A stretch of DNA of 64,000 nucleotides from Bradyrhizobium sp. B124 (lineage in GTDB: Bacteria; Pseudomonadota; Alphaproteobacteria; Rhizobiales; Xanthobacteraceae), in the NCBI RefSeq assembly GCF_038967635.1, contig NZ_CP152413.1, positions 7,568,001-7,632,000 on the forward strand, read 5' to 3'. The position numbers and the translations under genes are program-made. This document shows positions 54,757 to 63,241 of the stretch, one piece after another (positions within the stretch are counted from its first letter, which is position 1; every line of letters starts with the position of its first letter). The notes beneath the pieces are model-generated. The model made no database searches. It was not told the DNA's origin and saw nothing but the letters and a program-made list of their open reading frames with translations.

Positions 54757-55383
54757 ATGTCATCCCAGTCGGGACAGCGCGAGTCGATCAAGGTCGTCGC
54801 CCCAGAGGACCGCCCTAGGGTCATTGCCATTCTGACAGTAGCTTTTGCGATGTGTCCGTTACTGAGGTGGTTATACCCAGAGCCGGATCGCTTTCTACGT
54901 CATTTCGCAGGCTTTCTCGACTTTTATGCCGGCGATCCGTACGCTGATCGAAGCGGAGCGTATTTTGATGGCGGCGATAAAGGGGCGCTTCTGTGGTTAA
55001 CCGACAAGGCGCCTCGCGATGATGCAGCAATGATGAGGTTCCTGCTTGGCAGTGTGCCGGATTACAGACGAACGGAAACGGAAAAGATATTCGAGAAATT
55101 CGGCAAGTATCATCCTAAGGAGTCGCACTGGTACTTCACTATGTTGGGCATCGATCCGATACACCAGCGATCGGGCTTAGGAGGCCTTCTCTATCGCCAT
55201 GGTCTCGCCATCCTGGACGAGGCGAAAGGACTGGCATTTACAGAAGCCACCAGCCTTAAGGCGGCGCGTCTGTATGAGCGCCTGGGATGGCAGATCGTGG
55301 GTGAAGTGCAGATCGGCAGTTCGCCGCCGTTTTTCCCAATGCTCCGCCCCTCTCTTGAGCGAGGCGCCAGCGAGTGGGTCTAG
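54757..55383 (+). CDS. GNAT-family N-acetyltransferase
   Basis: A 208-residue protein from ATG 54757 after GAGAGG (a GTG at 54742 is possible). The acetyl-CoA signature appears as MLGIDPIHQRSGLGGLLYRH (about 133-152), followed by FTEATSLKAARLYERLGWQI, the usual last strands. The target is not indicated by the sequence. It lies 74 bp upstream of a histidine decarboxylase gene on the same strand and is probably co-transcribed, so an amine such as histamine is a possible substrate (inference). First intact gene of the metabolic locus. Confidence 0.8.
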   Translation: MSSQSGQRESIKVVAPEDRPRVIAILTVAFAMCPLLRWLYPEPDRFLRHFAGFLDFYAGDPYADRSGAYFDGGDKGALLWLTDKAPRDDAAMMRFLLGSVPDYRRTETEKIFEKFGKYHPKESHWYFTMLGIDPIHQRSGLGGLLYRHGLAILDEAKGLAFTEATSLKAARLYERLGWQIVGEVQIGSSPPFFPMLRPSLERGASEWV

Positions 55384-55456
55384 ACAGCATGGTCTGCCCG
55401 CTCGTGAATCAGAATCTGAAGCCAAGTCTGTCGACGTTGACCGCAGTGAGGCACTC

Positions 55457-56569
55457 GTGACGCTAGGATCCCAGAATCTCACACGACTTGATCAACTATT
55501 TTACTCCATGCGGGATGCGAATGCATGCTTTCTGGGCTACCCGTTTGCTAAGGACTTCAACTATGAGCCGTTGTGGCGCTTCCTGAAGTTCACCGGAAAC
55601 AACCTCGGAGATCCGTTCGAACCAGGGACTTATCGTGTCAACTCGCATGCCTTCGAGTGCGAAGTGGTTGAGTTTTTCGCTCAGCTATTCCGGGCGCCTG
55701 ATGACGGTTTCTGGGGCTACATCACAAACGGCGGAACCGAGGGAAATATTTATGGGCTGTATCTCGGTCGAGAACTTTATCCAGATGGCGTCGCGTATTT
55801 CTCGCGGGACTCGCACTATAGTGTGAGTAAAGCGGCTCGTCTGCTCCGGCTGGAGCACGCCGTTGTGGATTCGCAATCACACGGAGAAATTAACTATGAC
55901 GATCTGGCGCGAAAGGCGAGCAATGAACGAAATCGGCCGGCTCTGATAGTCGCAAACATCGGCACCACAATGAAGGAAGGTAGGGACGACACGTCAAAAA
56001 TTCGTGCGGTCCTGCGGGATGTCGGAGTTCGTGAGAGCTATGTTCATGCCGACGCGGCATTGTGCGGGCCATACGCTCCATTTCTAAACCCGAAGCCGTC
56101 CTTCGATTTCGAGGATGGAGCGGACTCGGTCACGATCAGTGGGCACAAATTTCTTGGGGCGCCGATGCCGTGCGGTGTTGTTCTCGCGCGTAAGTCAAAC
56201 GTGCGGCGGGTCATGCGCGCGATCGACTATATCGGCAGTTTGGATACGACGCTGAGCGGATCTCGAAATGCGTATAGCCCGATTGTCCTCTGGTACGCGA
56301 TCCGCTGTCTGGGGATCGCGGGGATCAAGCGCATGTTCGATCAATGCGAGCAACTGGCTGCCTATACCGCCGATGAGCTTAACGACCGCGGTGTCGACGC
56401 GTGGCGTAATCCCCATGCGCTAACTGTTGTCTTGCCGCCTGTCGAAGAGGGTGTCAAAGCGAAGTGGCAGATAGCCACTCAAGACGTTAGTCATGTAGTG
56501 GTGACGCCGGGGACGACCAAGCAACAACTCGATGCGCTGATCGAGGCGATCGCGAACAGTGGCAGGTGA
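55457..56569 (+). CDS. hdc: PLP-dependent histidine decarboxylase
   Basis: A 370-residue group II decarboxylase from GTG 55457 (GAGG just upstream; the frame is open further back but overlaps the acetyltransferase). It lines up over its whole length with the enteric PLP-type histidine decarboxylase (Morganella): FLGYPFAKDFNYEPLWRFLK, WGYITNGGTEGNIYGLYLGR, YFSRDSHYSVSKAARLLRLE, NIGTTMKEG and VHADAAL. The PLP-binding Lys231 is in SGHKFLGAPMPCG, the cofactor-stacking His120 in DSHYS, Asp199 in HADAA. The reaction would give histamine and CO2; plant serine decarboxylases are close relatives, so serine is an alternative substrate. Histamine synthesis in a symbiosis island would be unusual. Confidence 0.85.
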   Translation: MTLGSQNLTRLDQLFYSMRDANACFLGYPFAKDFNYEPLWRFLKFTGNNLGDPFEPGTYRVNSHAFECEVVEFFAQLFRAPDDGFWGYITNGGTEGNIYGLYLGRELYPDGVAYFSRDSHYSVSKAARLLRLEHAVVDSQSHGEINYDDLARKASNERNRPALIVANIGTTMKEGRDDTSKIRAVLRDVGVRESYVHADAALCGPYAPFLNPKPSFDFEDGADSVTISGHKFLGAPMPCGVVLARKSNVRRVMRAIDYIGSLDTTLSGSRNAYSPIVLWYAIRCLGIAGIKRMFDQCEQLAAYTADELNDRGVDAWRNPHALTVVLPPVEEGVKAKWQIATQDVSHVVVTPGTTKQQLDALIEAIANSGR

Positions 56570-56823
56570 AGCGCCGGCAGCGTGTTGTGCATTGTGGGCG
56601 GGTCGTCGGCTTCAGCAATAATGTTCTTGATGACCGTGAGGGCGTTCGCCCTGCATGTTGCGTTGTAACGACGCAGTTGAGCCGTCTTAGTGCGCGCTGT
56701 CGGATCCATGATGTTCAAGCGCGGGCGTGCCGTCCTGCGCTCACATCGACACAGCCAACAAAGGGCAGTGGTCGCTCGCTCGAAAAGGCATGCGCCGCCT
56801 GTTTTACTGGAACCAACGTAGAA

Positions 56824-57570
56824 ATGCCTTCGCGGCCGAATCCACATCGCCCAGGTCTAGGCGCAAAAAAGGCCTCCCAGTCCGATCCCAGTGCGGCGGC
56901 AGATCCGGAATTGCGCAAGTCCCGGCGAGCAGATCCGAAGCGCAGCGAGAATGTCGACCCGGGCGGCTTGATTGAACGGCTCTCGTCCGTCGCCCAGAGC
57001 AGGCCGAAATTGTCGATCGGTGAGAGAGTGGGGGGTACCATTCGGAATATCCGGCTCGAGCGTGGGCTCAGGCTTGGCGAGGTCGCATCGGCAGCAGGCA
57101 TTTCAGTCTCAATGCTCAGTCGTTTCGAAACGGGACGATCTGCGGCCAGCCTGGTGCTGCTCGAACGCATATGCACGGCGCTAGGCATCGACCTTTCGAA
57201 CTTGTTCAGCGAGATCGAGCGATCCAGGGGAGAGGCTCAACTCATCAAGGCCACCGAGCTGTTGGAGGTCGTTCGCCCGGGTACCAAGTATGGGTACACC
57301 TATCGATTGCTGTCCTATCGGACACGAAAGTCGTTCGAGCCCTTTCTCATCGAAGTGAATAAGAGGAGTAAGAGTTATCCCCGCTTTCAGCACCGGGGGA
57401 CGCAGTTCATTTATGTGCTAAACGGGACAATGCATTATCGATTGGACGACAAGACCTTACTTCTCGAGCCTGGAGACGCAATCACGTTCCCCGGGGACGT
57501 CCCGCATGGCCCGGAAAAGCTCTTAAGCAATTCCATTCAGTTGATCACGATGATCATATATGCGCGATAA
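56824..57570 (+). CDS. XRE-family regulator with C-terminal cupin (PuuR-like)
   Basis: A 248-residue protein from ATG 56824 (weak ribosome-binding site; the frame is open back to 56566, but that part looks non-coding). After a basic disordered N-terminus comes a helix-turn-helix (about 72-125: IRNIRLERGLRLGEVASAAG, SVSMLSRFETGRSAAS) and a cupin (about 170-240) with HRGTQFIYVLNG and FPGDVPHGP. This HTH-cupin design is that of PuuR and related repressors that sense amines or their gamma-glutamyl derivatives. It is a good candidate to control hdc upstream and the divergent oxidoreductase/glnT promoters downstream (inference). Confidence 0.82.
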   Translation: MPSRPNPHRPGLGAKKASQSDPSAAADPELRKSRRADPKRSENVDPGGLIERLSSVAQSRPKLSIGERVGGTIRNIRLERGLRLGEVASAAGISVSMLSRFETGRSAASLVLLERICTALGIDLSNLFSEIERSRGEAQLIKATELLEVVRPGTKYGYTYRLLSYRTRKSFEPFLIEVNKRSKSYPRFQHRGTQFIYVLNGTMHYRLDDKTLLLEPGDAITFPGDVPHGPEKLLSNSIQLITMIIYAR

Positions 57571-57880
57571 TTGTATGGGCCCGCTAGCCTTGCGGCAGCC
57601 AGTGCATAGTGAGCTTGGCGGCGGGGCCGATTTTGCAGCGGTGGTTAGTGCGCGTCTGGGGCGCGAGTATCTCATTGGCGGCGCACAGGCGCCGATCGTC
57701 TGTGATCACGTGGGTCGACTGCTGTGCTTGGCCTCGACAAGAGAAGTCGTCTCTGCCTGCTGGATAGCTGCGACGATATTTGCACGCGCAGGCGGAACGG
57801 CGAAAGCCCATGGAGATTTCGAGAGGTTCAGTGCATGGAATCTCGGGCATTGCAGCCCGTTGCCCGTCGGAGAGGATTCC

Positions 57881-57914
57881 AAAAAAAGGCCCGGAGCCTG
57901 TTAAAGCTCCGGGC
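57881..57914 (-). terminator. Rho-independent terminator, minus strand
   Basis: On the minus strand a perfect 9-bp stem GCCCGGAGC/GCTCCGGGC (57906-57914 with 57889-57897, 8-nt loop) is followed by C and TTTTTTT (57881-57887). It lies about 180 bp beyond the ridA-like gene and would end the oxidoreductase-ridA transcript. Confidence 0.8.
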
Positions 57915-58091
57915 AGTGGAGGGAGGAGCACCCAGATAGGGCACCCGCCGTCATTTGCTGGGCGCGCACCCAGCTCGCTGACGGCTCGCGAATCGCAGAT
58001 CTAGCCGAAGGGAGCGCCGCTAGTCAGGAGGAGTACCATCGGGATCGGTGGGTTCATGGATCTCTCTCAAGAGCTTTCGAGGCTTAGCAAT

Positions 58092-58490
58092 CTATCCGAC
58101 CAACGCATACGCCTCGATTTCGACGAGTTGCCATTCGCGCAACATAGAAGTGACCTGAACAAGCGTCGAAGCCGGTCGGATCGCGTCGAATGTTTCCTGG
58201 TGAGCTCTTGCAACGTCATCGGCGTCAGCAATGTTGCGGACGTAGACTACAGTGCGGACCACATCCGCGAGCTCGGCACCCGCTACTCCAAGCGCCATCG
58301 AAATTGTCCTTAAAGCCGCTTTTGCCTGGTCGTATGCTCCACGGCCCTCGAAGTCAGCCGGAGCACACGTGCCTGACACGTGAATCTGACCATGCTTGGC
58401 GACAGCTCGGGAATAGCCAAAGATATTCTCGTAGGCTCCCCCTGAGGATATATTTTGTCGGCCTTGTTGTGCTCTCGCGCCCTTTGCCAT
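58092..58490 (-). CDS. RidA/YjgF-family protein
   Basis: A 132-residue protein starting at ATG 58490 after a strong GGAGGAGATGA. It has the chorismate-mutase-like Rid fold pattern: VAKHGQIHVSGTCAP, AYDQAKAALRTISMALGVAG, DVVRTVVYV, and the C-terminal LVEIEAYALV. The arginine that RidA enzymes use to bind the carboxylate (PAR[ST]) is replaced: the segment reads RPASTLVQV. It may therefore be a member of the Rid4-7 groups rather than a classical enamine deaminase. It lies 150 bp downstream of the FAD oxidoreductase gene, whose product would release imines, the type of intermediate Rid proteins handle. Confidence 0.82.
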   Translation of the reverse strand: MAKGARAQQGRQNISSGGAYENIFGYSRAVAKHGQIHVSGTCAPADFEGRGAYDQAKAALRTISMALGVAGAELADVVRTVVYVRNIADADDVARAHQETFDAIRPASTLVQVTSMLREWQLVEIEAYALVG

Positions 58491-58641
58491 TTCATCTCCT
58501 CCAATTCTGCGACGTTCATCGGCCGTAGCCGCTCCAAGAACGTTGCCTGATCGTCGTTGCATTCTGGTATCTCGTCGATCTCGCTCGCGTTGCAAGTAGA
58601 GAACTGTGAAGTGCAAATGAATTCTGGCGATCTTCGCTCTT

Positions 58642-60015
58642 CTACCGTCCCGTGACGTCGCGGACGCGGTACCATCCTTCGACAGCTGGTACGGCTGATT
58701 TTGCGAACGCGTGAAAAATGTGGCTCGGAAAATTTAATTCATCAAACGCCGACCGACCCTCCGCCTTTCCGAGCATTTTGAGCGCTATCTTTCGACCAAA
58801 ATGGGTGGAGCGCGAAACGCCCGTTCCGCAATATCCCATTGCGTAGTGGATCCCATCGGGCGTTCGTCCCAAATGCGGAAACTCATCGAATGTGTAACCG
58901 ATCAGGCCGCTCCATGCGTAGGATACCTTCACGTCTTGCAAAATAGGAAAGGTACGCAGTACATCGCGCGCCAGATGCGCGTAGGCGGCGAGCGCCGAAT
59001 CGCTTGCAAAATGGTTCGCTCGCCCACCCCAAATCAGCCGGTTCTCGTCCGGCGCCGGACGAAAATAGAAGAACACGCGGTTGGTGTTGCCGTACACGCG
59101 CTTCCTCGGCATCAACTGATCAAAGATCTGCGCCGGTAGGATCTCGGTCGTCAGTTGCGCCGAGCGGACTGGAACGATCCGCTTTTGAAAGAAAGAACCT
59201 ACATTTTTTGTGTAGCCGTTCGTGGCAACGAGGACGTCTCTGGCCCGAAGTTGAAAGTTATCGAAGTGTAATGTGTGCTCAGCCCGCCCACTCGTGATCC
59301 CGAGCACCGCTGCTTGACCATGCACGGCAGCGCCCGCCTTTATAACGCTGTTCAGGAGGCCCGCGTGGTACTTGCCCGGATGGAGGCTCGCATCGTGCGG
59401 TAGCAGTGATCCGCCATAAAACAGGTCCGAGCCAATCTCCTGGCGCTGCTCGGCTTTGCTGATCATGCAAGATTCGACGCCAACGTAACGCTTCAGATCG
59501 TCCAGGTCGCGAGCCATGCTATCATAATGCTCTCGCCGCATCGCGCCGCGGAAGCGCCCGCAGCGCGTAAATGAGCAATCGATGTTCTCCTGCTGGATGA
59601 GAGTTTCGATACCATCCAGCATTTCGATTCCTTCACGAAGCAGCTGAACCGCCTTCCGCTCGCCTTTCATTTGGATGAGCGTCTTCACCCGAAACTTCTG
59701 ATTACCGCTGCCGACCTGACCGCCGTTACGAGTGCTCGCACCAAAGCCAGGTGCGCCCGCGTCAACGACAACAACGTGCCGTCCCGCACGAGCGAGGACC
59801 AGGGCAGCAGAAAGCCCTGTAAACCCTGCTCCGATAACGACCACATCCGCTTTGTCGGCCGGAATTGGCCAAGGCCCGGAGCTCGGCGCCGCCGCGCGCC
59901 ACCAGAATGGGATCGCCGGCGCGGACCAGTACTTTGCCCAGCCGTCGGCAAGCTCCGAGAGGGGAATTCCTATGGGTTCATTTTCGGCGTTCGCAGTCTC
60001 GACGGAGCTTGACAC
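58642..60015 (-). CDS. FAD-dependent amine/amino-acid oxidoreductase (DAO family, PuuB-like)
   Basis: A 457-residue flavoprotein from ATG 60015. The dinucleotide-binding motif VVVIGAGFTGLSAALVLA begins at about residue 58, followed by the STRNGGQVGSGNQ segment of DAO/PuuB-like enzymes; the C-terminal FAD contact is YCGTGVSRSTHFG. The N-terminal 50 residues (WAKYWSAPAIPFWWRA) are typical of gamma-glutamylputrescine oxidase relatives. It probably oxidises an amine or its gamma-glutamyl derivative to an imine. It is divergent from glnT and upstream of ridA with a shared terminator, which supports one transcript. Confidence 0.85.
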   Translation of the reverse strand: MSSSVETANAENEPIGIPLSELADGWAKYWSAPAIPFWWRAAAPSSGPWPIPADKADVVVIGAGFTGLSAALVLARAGRHVVVVDAGAPGFGASTRNGGQVGSGNQKFRVKTLIQMKGERKAVQLLREGIEMLDGIETLIQQENIDCSFTRCGRFRGAMRREHYDSMARDLDDLKRYVGVESCMISKAEQRQEIGSDLFYGGSLLPHDASLHPGKYHAGLLNSVIKAGAAVHGQAAVLGITSGRAEHTLHFDNFQLRARDVLVATNGYTKNVGSFFQKRIVPVRSAQLTTEILPAQIFDQLMPRKRVYGNTNRVFFYFRPAPDENRLIWGGRANHFASDSALAAYAHLARDVLRTFPILQDVKVSYAWSGLIGYTFDEFPHLGRTPDGIHYAMGYCGTGVSRSTHFGRKIALKMLGKAEGRSAFDELNFPSHIFHAFAKSAVPAVEGWYRVRDVTGR

Positions 60016-60057
60016 TTGCTATCCCCGATCGCGTAGTTTGCATATAATAAAAACAAG

Positions 60058-60072
60058 TTGCATGAAATGCAA
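60058..60072. promoter_or_regulatory. Palindromic operator in the oxidoreductase/glnT divergent region
   Basis: TTGCATGAAATGCAA is a perfect 6-bp inverted repeat with a 3-bp spacer, midway between the two divergent starts. A second half-like TTTGCATATAAT lies 15-25 bp to the left and holds a TATAAT -10-like hexamer (60043-60048). It is a likely operator for the HTH-cupin regulator (inference). Confidence 0.5.
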
Positions 60073-60159
60073 TAGTGATATACGTACATCTCCGCCGGCA
60101 TGGGCAACTCGCCAGACTTGGTGCAAAGTGACGAGGAGCCAATCAAAGGAGAAGTCCGA

Positions 60160-61557
60160 ATGCATCTCCCGAACACGTGGACTGGCGCATTGTCACCGGG
60201 AAGTCTTTTGACCCCTAAGGGGGTGGATCTGGCCGGGGCTCAGGCTTTCCTGAAGCAGGCGGGTGTCCGCTACCTGCTCGCGCAATTTGTCGATCTGCAT
60301 GGAGTGGCGAAGAGCAAGGCCGTTCCGGTGCAGCATCTTGAAGATGTTTTGACCGATGGGGCCGGTTTCGCGGGCGGTGGCGCATGGGGCCTTGGCCTTC
60401 TTCCCCATGAGGCCGAATACATGGTGGTCTGTGAACTCAATACGTTGACGGTCACGCCGTGGGCGCCGGGATACGCGCGCATGATGGGTGCAGGGACCGT
60501 GAAGGGGGCGCCGCATCCGATCGATACGCGTAACGTCCTCAAGAAGCAGGTCGCGCGACTTGCCGACCGTGGTTGGACGCTCAATACGGGGTTGGAGCCT
60601 GAGTTCATTCTGCTGCGGCGTGAGCCGGATGGAAAGCTTTCGCCGTTCGATGGCACGGATACGCTGGCCAAGCCCGCCTATGATTATCGTGGCCTCATGC
60701 GTGGCCGGAGCTTCCTTGAGCGCGTGACGGAATCCCTGCAGGCCGTCGGGATCGATGTCTATCAGATCGATCATGAAGACGCGAACGGGCAGTATGAAAT
60801 CAACTTTAAATACGCCGACGCGCTGAAGACGGCGGACCAGATCGTCTTCTTTAAGATGGCGGCCTCCGAGATCGCGCACGAGTTCGGCGCGATTTGCTCC
60901 TTCATGCCCAAGCCGCGCAGCAATTCGACAGGCAATGGCATGCATATCCACTGCTCGATCGCCGATGAGGGCGGGCGAAACCTCTTTCACGATGACGCGG
61001 ACCCGAATGGAATGGGCTTGAGCAAGCTCGCCTATCATTTCCTTGGTGGCGTGCTGGCGCATGCAAGGGCGCTGACGGCGCTTCTGGCGCCCACGGTGAA
61101 CTCCTACAAGCGCCTTGTTGTCGGTCGTACGGTGTCCGGAGCGACATGGGCTCCTGCCTTCATCGCCTACGGCGACAACAACCGAACCGCGATGGTGCGG
61201 ATTCCCTACGGCAGGCTTGAGATTCGCACGGGCGACAGCAGCATGAATCCGTACCTCGCCACTGCGGCACTCATCGCTGCCGGTCTCGATGGCATTGAGC
61301 GCAAACTCGATCCGGGTGTGCCCAGGAACGTCAACTTCTACGGTCTCTCGCTCGAGGCCATCAATGAGATGGGCGTGGATCTGCTTCCGCAGACGCTCAC
61401 CGATGCGCTTGATGCGCTTGAATCCGATCAGCTATTCGCCGGCACTCTCGGGGAGCCGGTTATAAAGGAATTCGTGTCGCTGAAGAGATCGGAGTGGCTG
61501 GAATATCACCGCCATGTGTCCGACTGGGAAGTTGAAAGATATCTCAGCTTCTTCTGA
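60160..61557 (+). CDS. glnT: Type III glutamine-synthetase-like ligase GlnT
   Basis: A 465-residue protein from ATG 60160 (AAAGGAG eight bases upstream; an earlier in-frame ATG at 60100 lacks such a site). It carries the glutamine-synthetase fold: beta-grasp with [14 protein letters not shown] (43-56), metal Glu146/148 in LEPEF, Glu213 in QYEINF, His262/264 in [19 protein letters not shown] (340-349) and Glu354-Arg356 in [19 protein letters not shown]. This subgroup contains GlnT of rhizobia and gamma-glutamylmethylamide synthetases, so the ammonia site may take an amine. It heads an operon with glxB, glxC and glxD, a set also used by N-methylglutamate synthase (MgsABC). Which reaction it performs cannot be decided from sequence alone. 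Confidence 0.88.
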   Translation: MHLPNTWTGALSPGSLLTPKGVDLAGAQAFLKQAGVRYLLAQFVDLHGVAKSKAVPVQHLEDVLTDGAGFAGGGAWGLGLLPHEAEYMVVCELNTLTVTPWAPGYARMMGAGTVKGAPHPIDTRNVLKKQVARLADRGWTLNTGLEPEFILLRREPDGKLSPFDGTDTLAKPAYDYRGLMRGRSFLERVTESLQAVGIDVYQIDHEDANGQYEINFKYADALKTADQIVFFKMAASEIAHEFGAICSFMPKPRSNSTGNGMHIHCSIADEGGRNLFHDDADPNGMGLSKLAYHFLGGVLAHARALTALLAPTVNSYKRLVVGRTVSGATWAPAFIAYGDNNRTAMVRIPYGRLEIRTGDSSMNPYLATAALIAAGLDGIERKLDPGVPRNVNFYGLSLEAINEMGVDLLPQTLTDALDALESDQLFAGTLGEPVIKEFVSLKRSEWLEYHRHVSDWEVERYLSFF

Positions 61558-61580
61558 CCCTACCTATGCCGGAGAGCAAG

Positions 61581-62477
61581 ATGTGTGGAATTGCAGGCCT
61601 GTTTATCAAAGAAACTCGACTTCAGCCGCGCCTCGGCGAGCTGCTTGCTTCGATGACGTCGACGCTATGTAGCCGGGGGCCCGATTCGGCCGGCTTTGCG
61701 CTGTATACGGCGGAGGAGTCAGGAAAAACGAAACTTACGCTGACGTCTGTGGATGCGAGGGCCGACTACGACGCGCTTGGAGATATGCTCTCGCGATCCC
61801 TAGGCGCTTCGGTCTCGCTGACGAGCCGTTACACACACGCTGTTTTGAGCGTGCCAACTTCTCTCGCGCAATCTTGCCGCGACTGGCTCCTGGAGAATGC
61901 CCGGGATATTCGAATATTGAGCGAGGGCCTCAATCTCGAAATCTACAAGGAGGTCGGTTATCCCGACGAGGTGGCTCGTTCGTTCAACATCGGGTCCATC
62001 CCTGGAACCCACGGCATCGCCCATACCCGAATGGCGACTGAGTCCGCAGTGACGACCACTGGTGCTCATCCGTTTTCGACCGGTCCCGACCAATGTCTGG
62101 TCCACAACGGATCTCTCTCCAACCATGCATCGCTTCGGCGTGAGCTTAGGCGCGACGGGATTGTCGTCCAAACCGAGAACGATACTGAGGTCGCCGCGGG
62201 GTACCTGGCCCGTGAGTTAAAGCGCGGAAGAACGCTCGGAGAGGCTCTCAAATCAAGCGTGGACGATCTGGACGGATTCTTCACTTTTGTGGTCGGGACC
62301 AAGAACGGATTTGGTGTGCTGCGTGATCCGATCGCGTGCAAGCCTGCGGTCATGGCCGAAACCGACGAATATGTGGCGTTTGCTTCCGAGTACAGGAGTC
62401 TGACTTGTCTGCCGGGGATCAAAAGCGCGCGGGTGTTCGAGCCAAAGCCCGCAACACCTTACTTCTGGGAGCACTAG
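61581..62477 (+). CDS. glxB: Class II glutamine amidotransferase subunit GlxB (MgsA-like)
   Basis: A 298-residue protein. ATG 61581 is chosen over 61566 because it gives MCGIAGLF, placing the Ntn-hydrolase nucleophile Cys2 at the N-terminus after Met removal, and GGAGAG precedes it. The fold motifs SRGPDSAGFALY, THGIAHTRMATESAV, CLVHNGSLSNH and ENDTEVAAGYLA match the GltB amidotransferase domain as a separate protein. It would supply ammonia from glutamine to GlxD. It starts 23 bp after glnT. Confidence 0.88.
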   Translation: MCGIAGLFIKETRLQPRLGELLASMTSTLCSRGPDSAGFALYTAEESGKTKLTLTSVDARADYDALGDMLSRSLGASVSLTSRYTHAVLSVPTSLAQSCRDWLLENARDIRILSEGLNLEIYKEVGYPDEVARSFNIGSIPGTHGIAHTRMATESAVTTTGAHPFSTGPDQCLVHNGSLSNHASLRRELRRDGIVVQTENDTEVAAGYLARELKRGRTLGEALKSSVDDLDGFFTFVVGTKNGFGVLRDPIACKPAVMAETDEYVAFASEYRSLTCLPGIKSARVFEPKPATPYFWEH

Positions 62478-62479
62478 CC

Positions 62480-63241
62480 ATGAATCAGGTCGAGAGGGCT
62501 CAATGGTCGCACCGCGATCTGAAACAGTCCCAGTCATCGAAACAAGCTCGAGAGATCGATCTTCTCACGACGCCGTTGCGTGATCTGAACTCTATGTTGC
62601 AGGCGTTTGACAGTGGCACCAAGACCAACGAGGCGTCCTTTCGGGTCCTGAATCCCAACGGCGCACACGCGATTTCCGTGGGCATCAATGCGCCTCTCGA
62701 TGTCGAGATCGCGGGCCACGTCGGTTACTATTGTGGAGGCATGAACAAGTGGGCCAGCATCATCATTGACGGCAATGCCGGGCAGGGAGTCGGTGAAAAC
62801 ATGATGTCCGGTCTGATCCACGTGAAGGGCGATGCCAGCCAGTGTGCTGGCGCCACCGCACATGGCGGCCTCCTTTTGATCGAGGGGAATGCGAGTGCCC
62901 GTTGCGGTATCTCCATGAAAGGAGCGGACATTGTCGTGAAGGGCGGTATTGGCCACTTATCAGGCTTTATGGCTCAGACCGGCCGTCTCGTTTCATTCGG
63001 CGATGCCGGGGAAGCACTGGGCGACTCGATTTACGAGGGCCGCATCTATGTTCGCGGTAAGGTCGAGAGTCTCGGCGCCGACTGTATCGAAAAGGAGTTG
63101 ACGGACGAGCATCGCGCTGAGCTGTTTGCGCTACTCAAACGGGCTGGCGAGGCTCACAATGTAGATGTGTCGGAGTTCCGTCGCTATGGGTCTGCCCGCA
63201 AGCTTTACAACTTCCACATCGACAATGCCGGGGCCTATTGA
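62480..63241 (+). CDS. glxC: GXGXG-domain glutamate synthase-like subunit GlxC (MgsB-like)
   Basis: A 253-residue protein from ATG 62480, two bases after glxB. The right-handed beta-helix of the GltB C-terminal domain is plain from repeated glycine steps: IAGHVGYYCGGMNKWASIII, GNAGQGVGENMMSGLIHVKG, GNASARCGISMKGADIVVKG. It has no catalytic residues and probably holds GlxB and GlxD together. Its stop overlaps the glxD start by one base. Confidence 0.88.
   Translation: MNQVERAQWSHRDLKQSQSSKQAREIDLLTTPLRDLNSMLQAFDSGTKTNEASFRVLNPNGAHAISVGINAPLDVEIAGHVGYYCGGMNKWASIIIDGNAGQGVGENMMSGLIHVKGDASQCAGATAHGGLLLIEGNASARCGISMKGADIVVKGGIGHLSGFMAQTGRLVSFGDAGEALGDSIYEGRIYVRGKVESLGADCIEKELTDEHRAELFALLKRAGEAHNVDVSEFRRYGSARKLYNFHIDNAGAY

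Noticed and set aside
56566..56823. Upstream extension of the HTH-cupin regulator
   Set aside because: Composition is not protein-like for the family; regulators of this type begin close to the basic stretch before the HTH.
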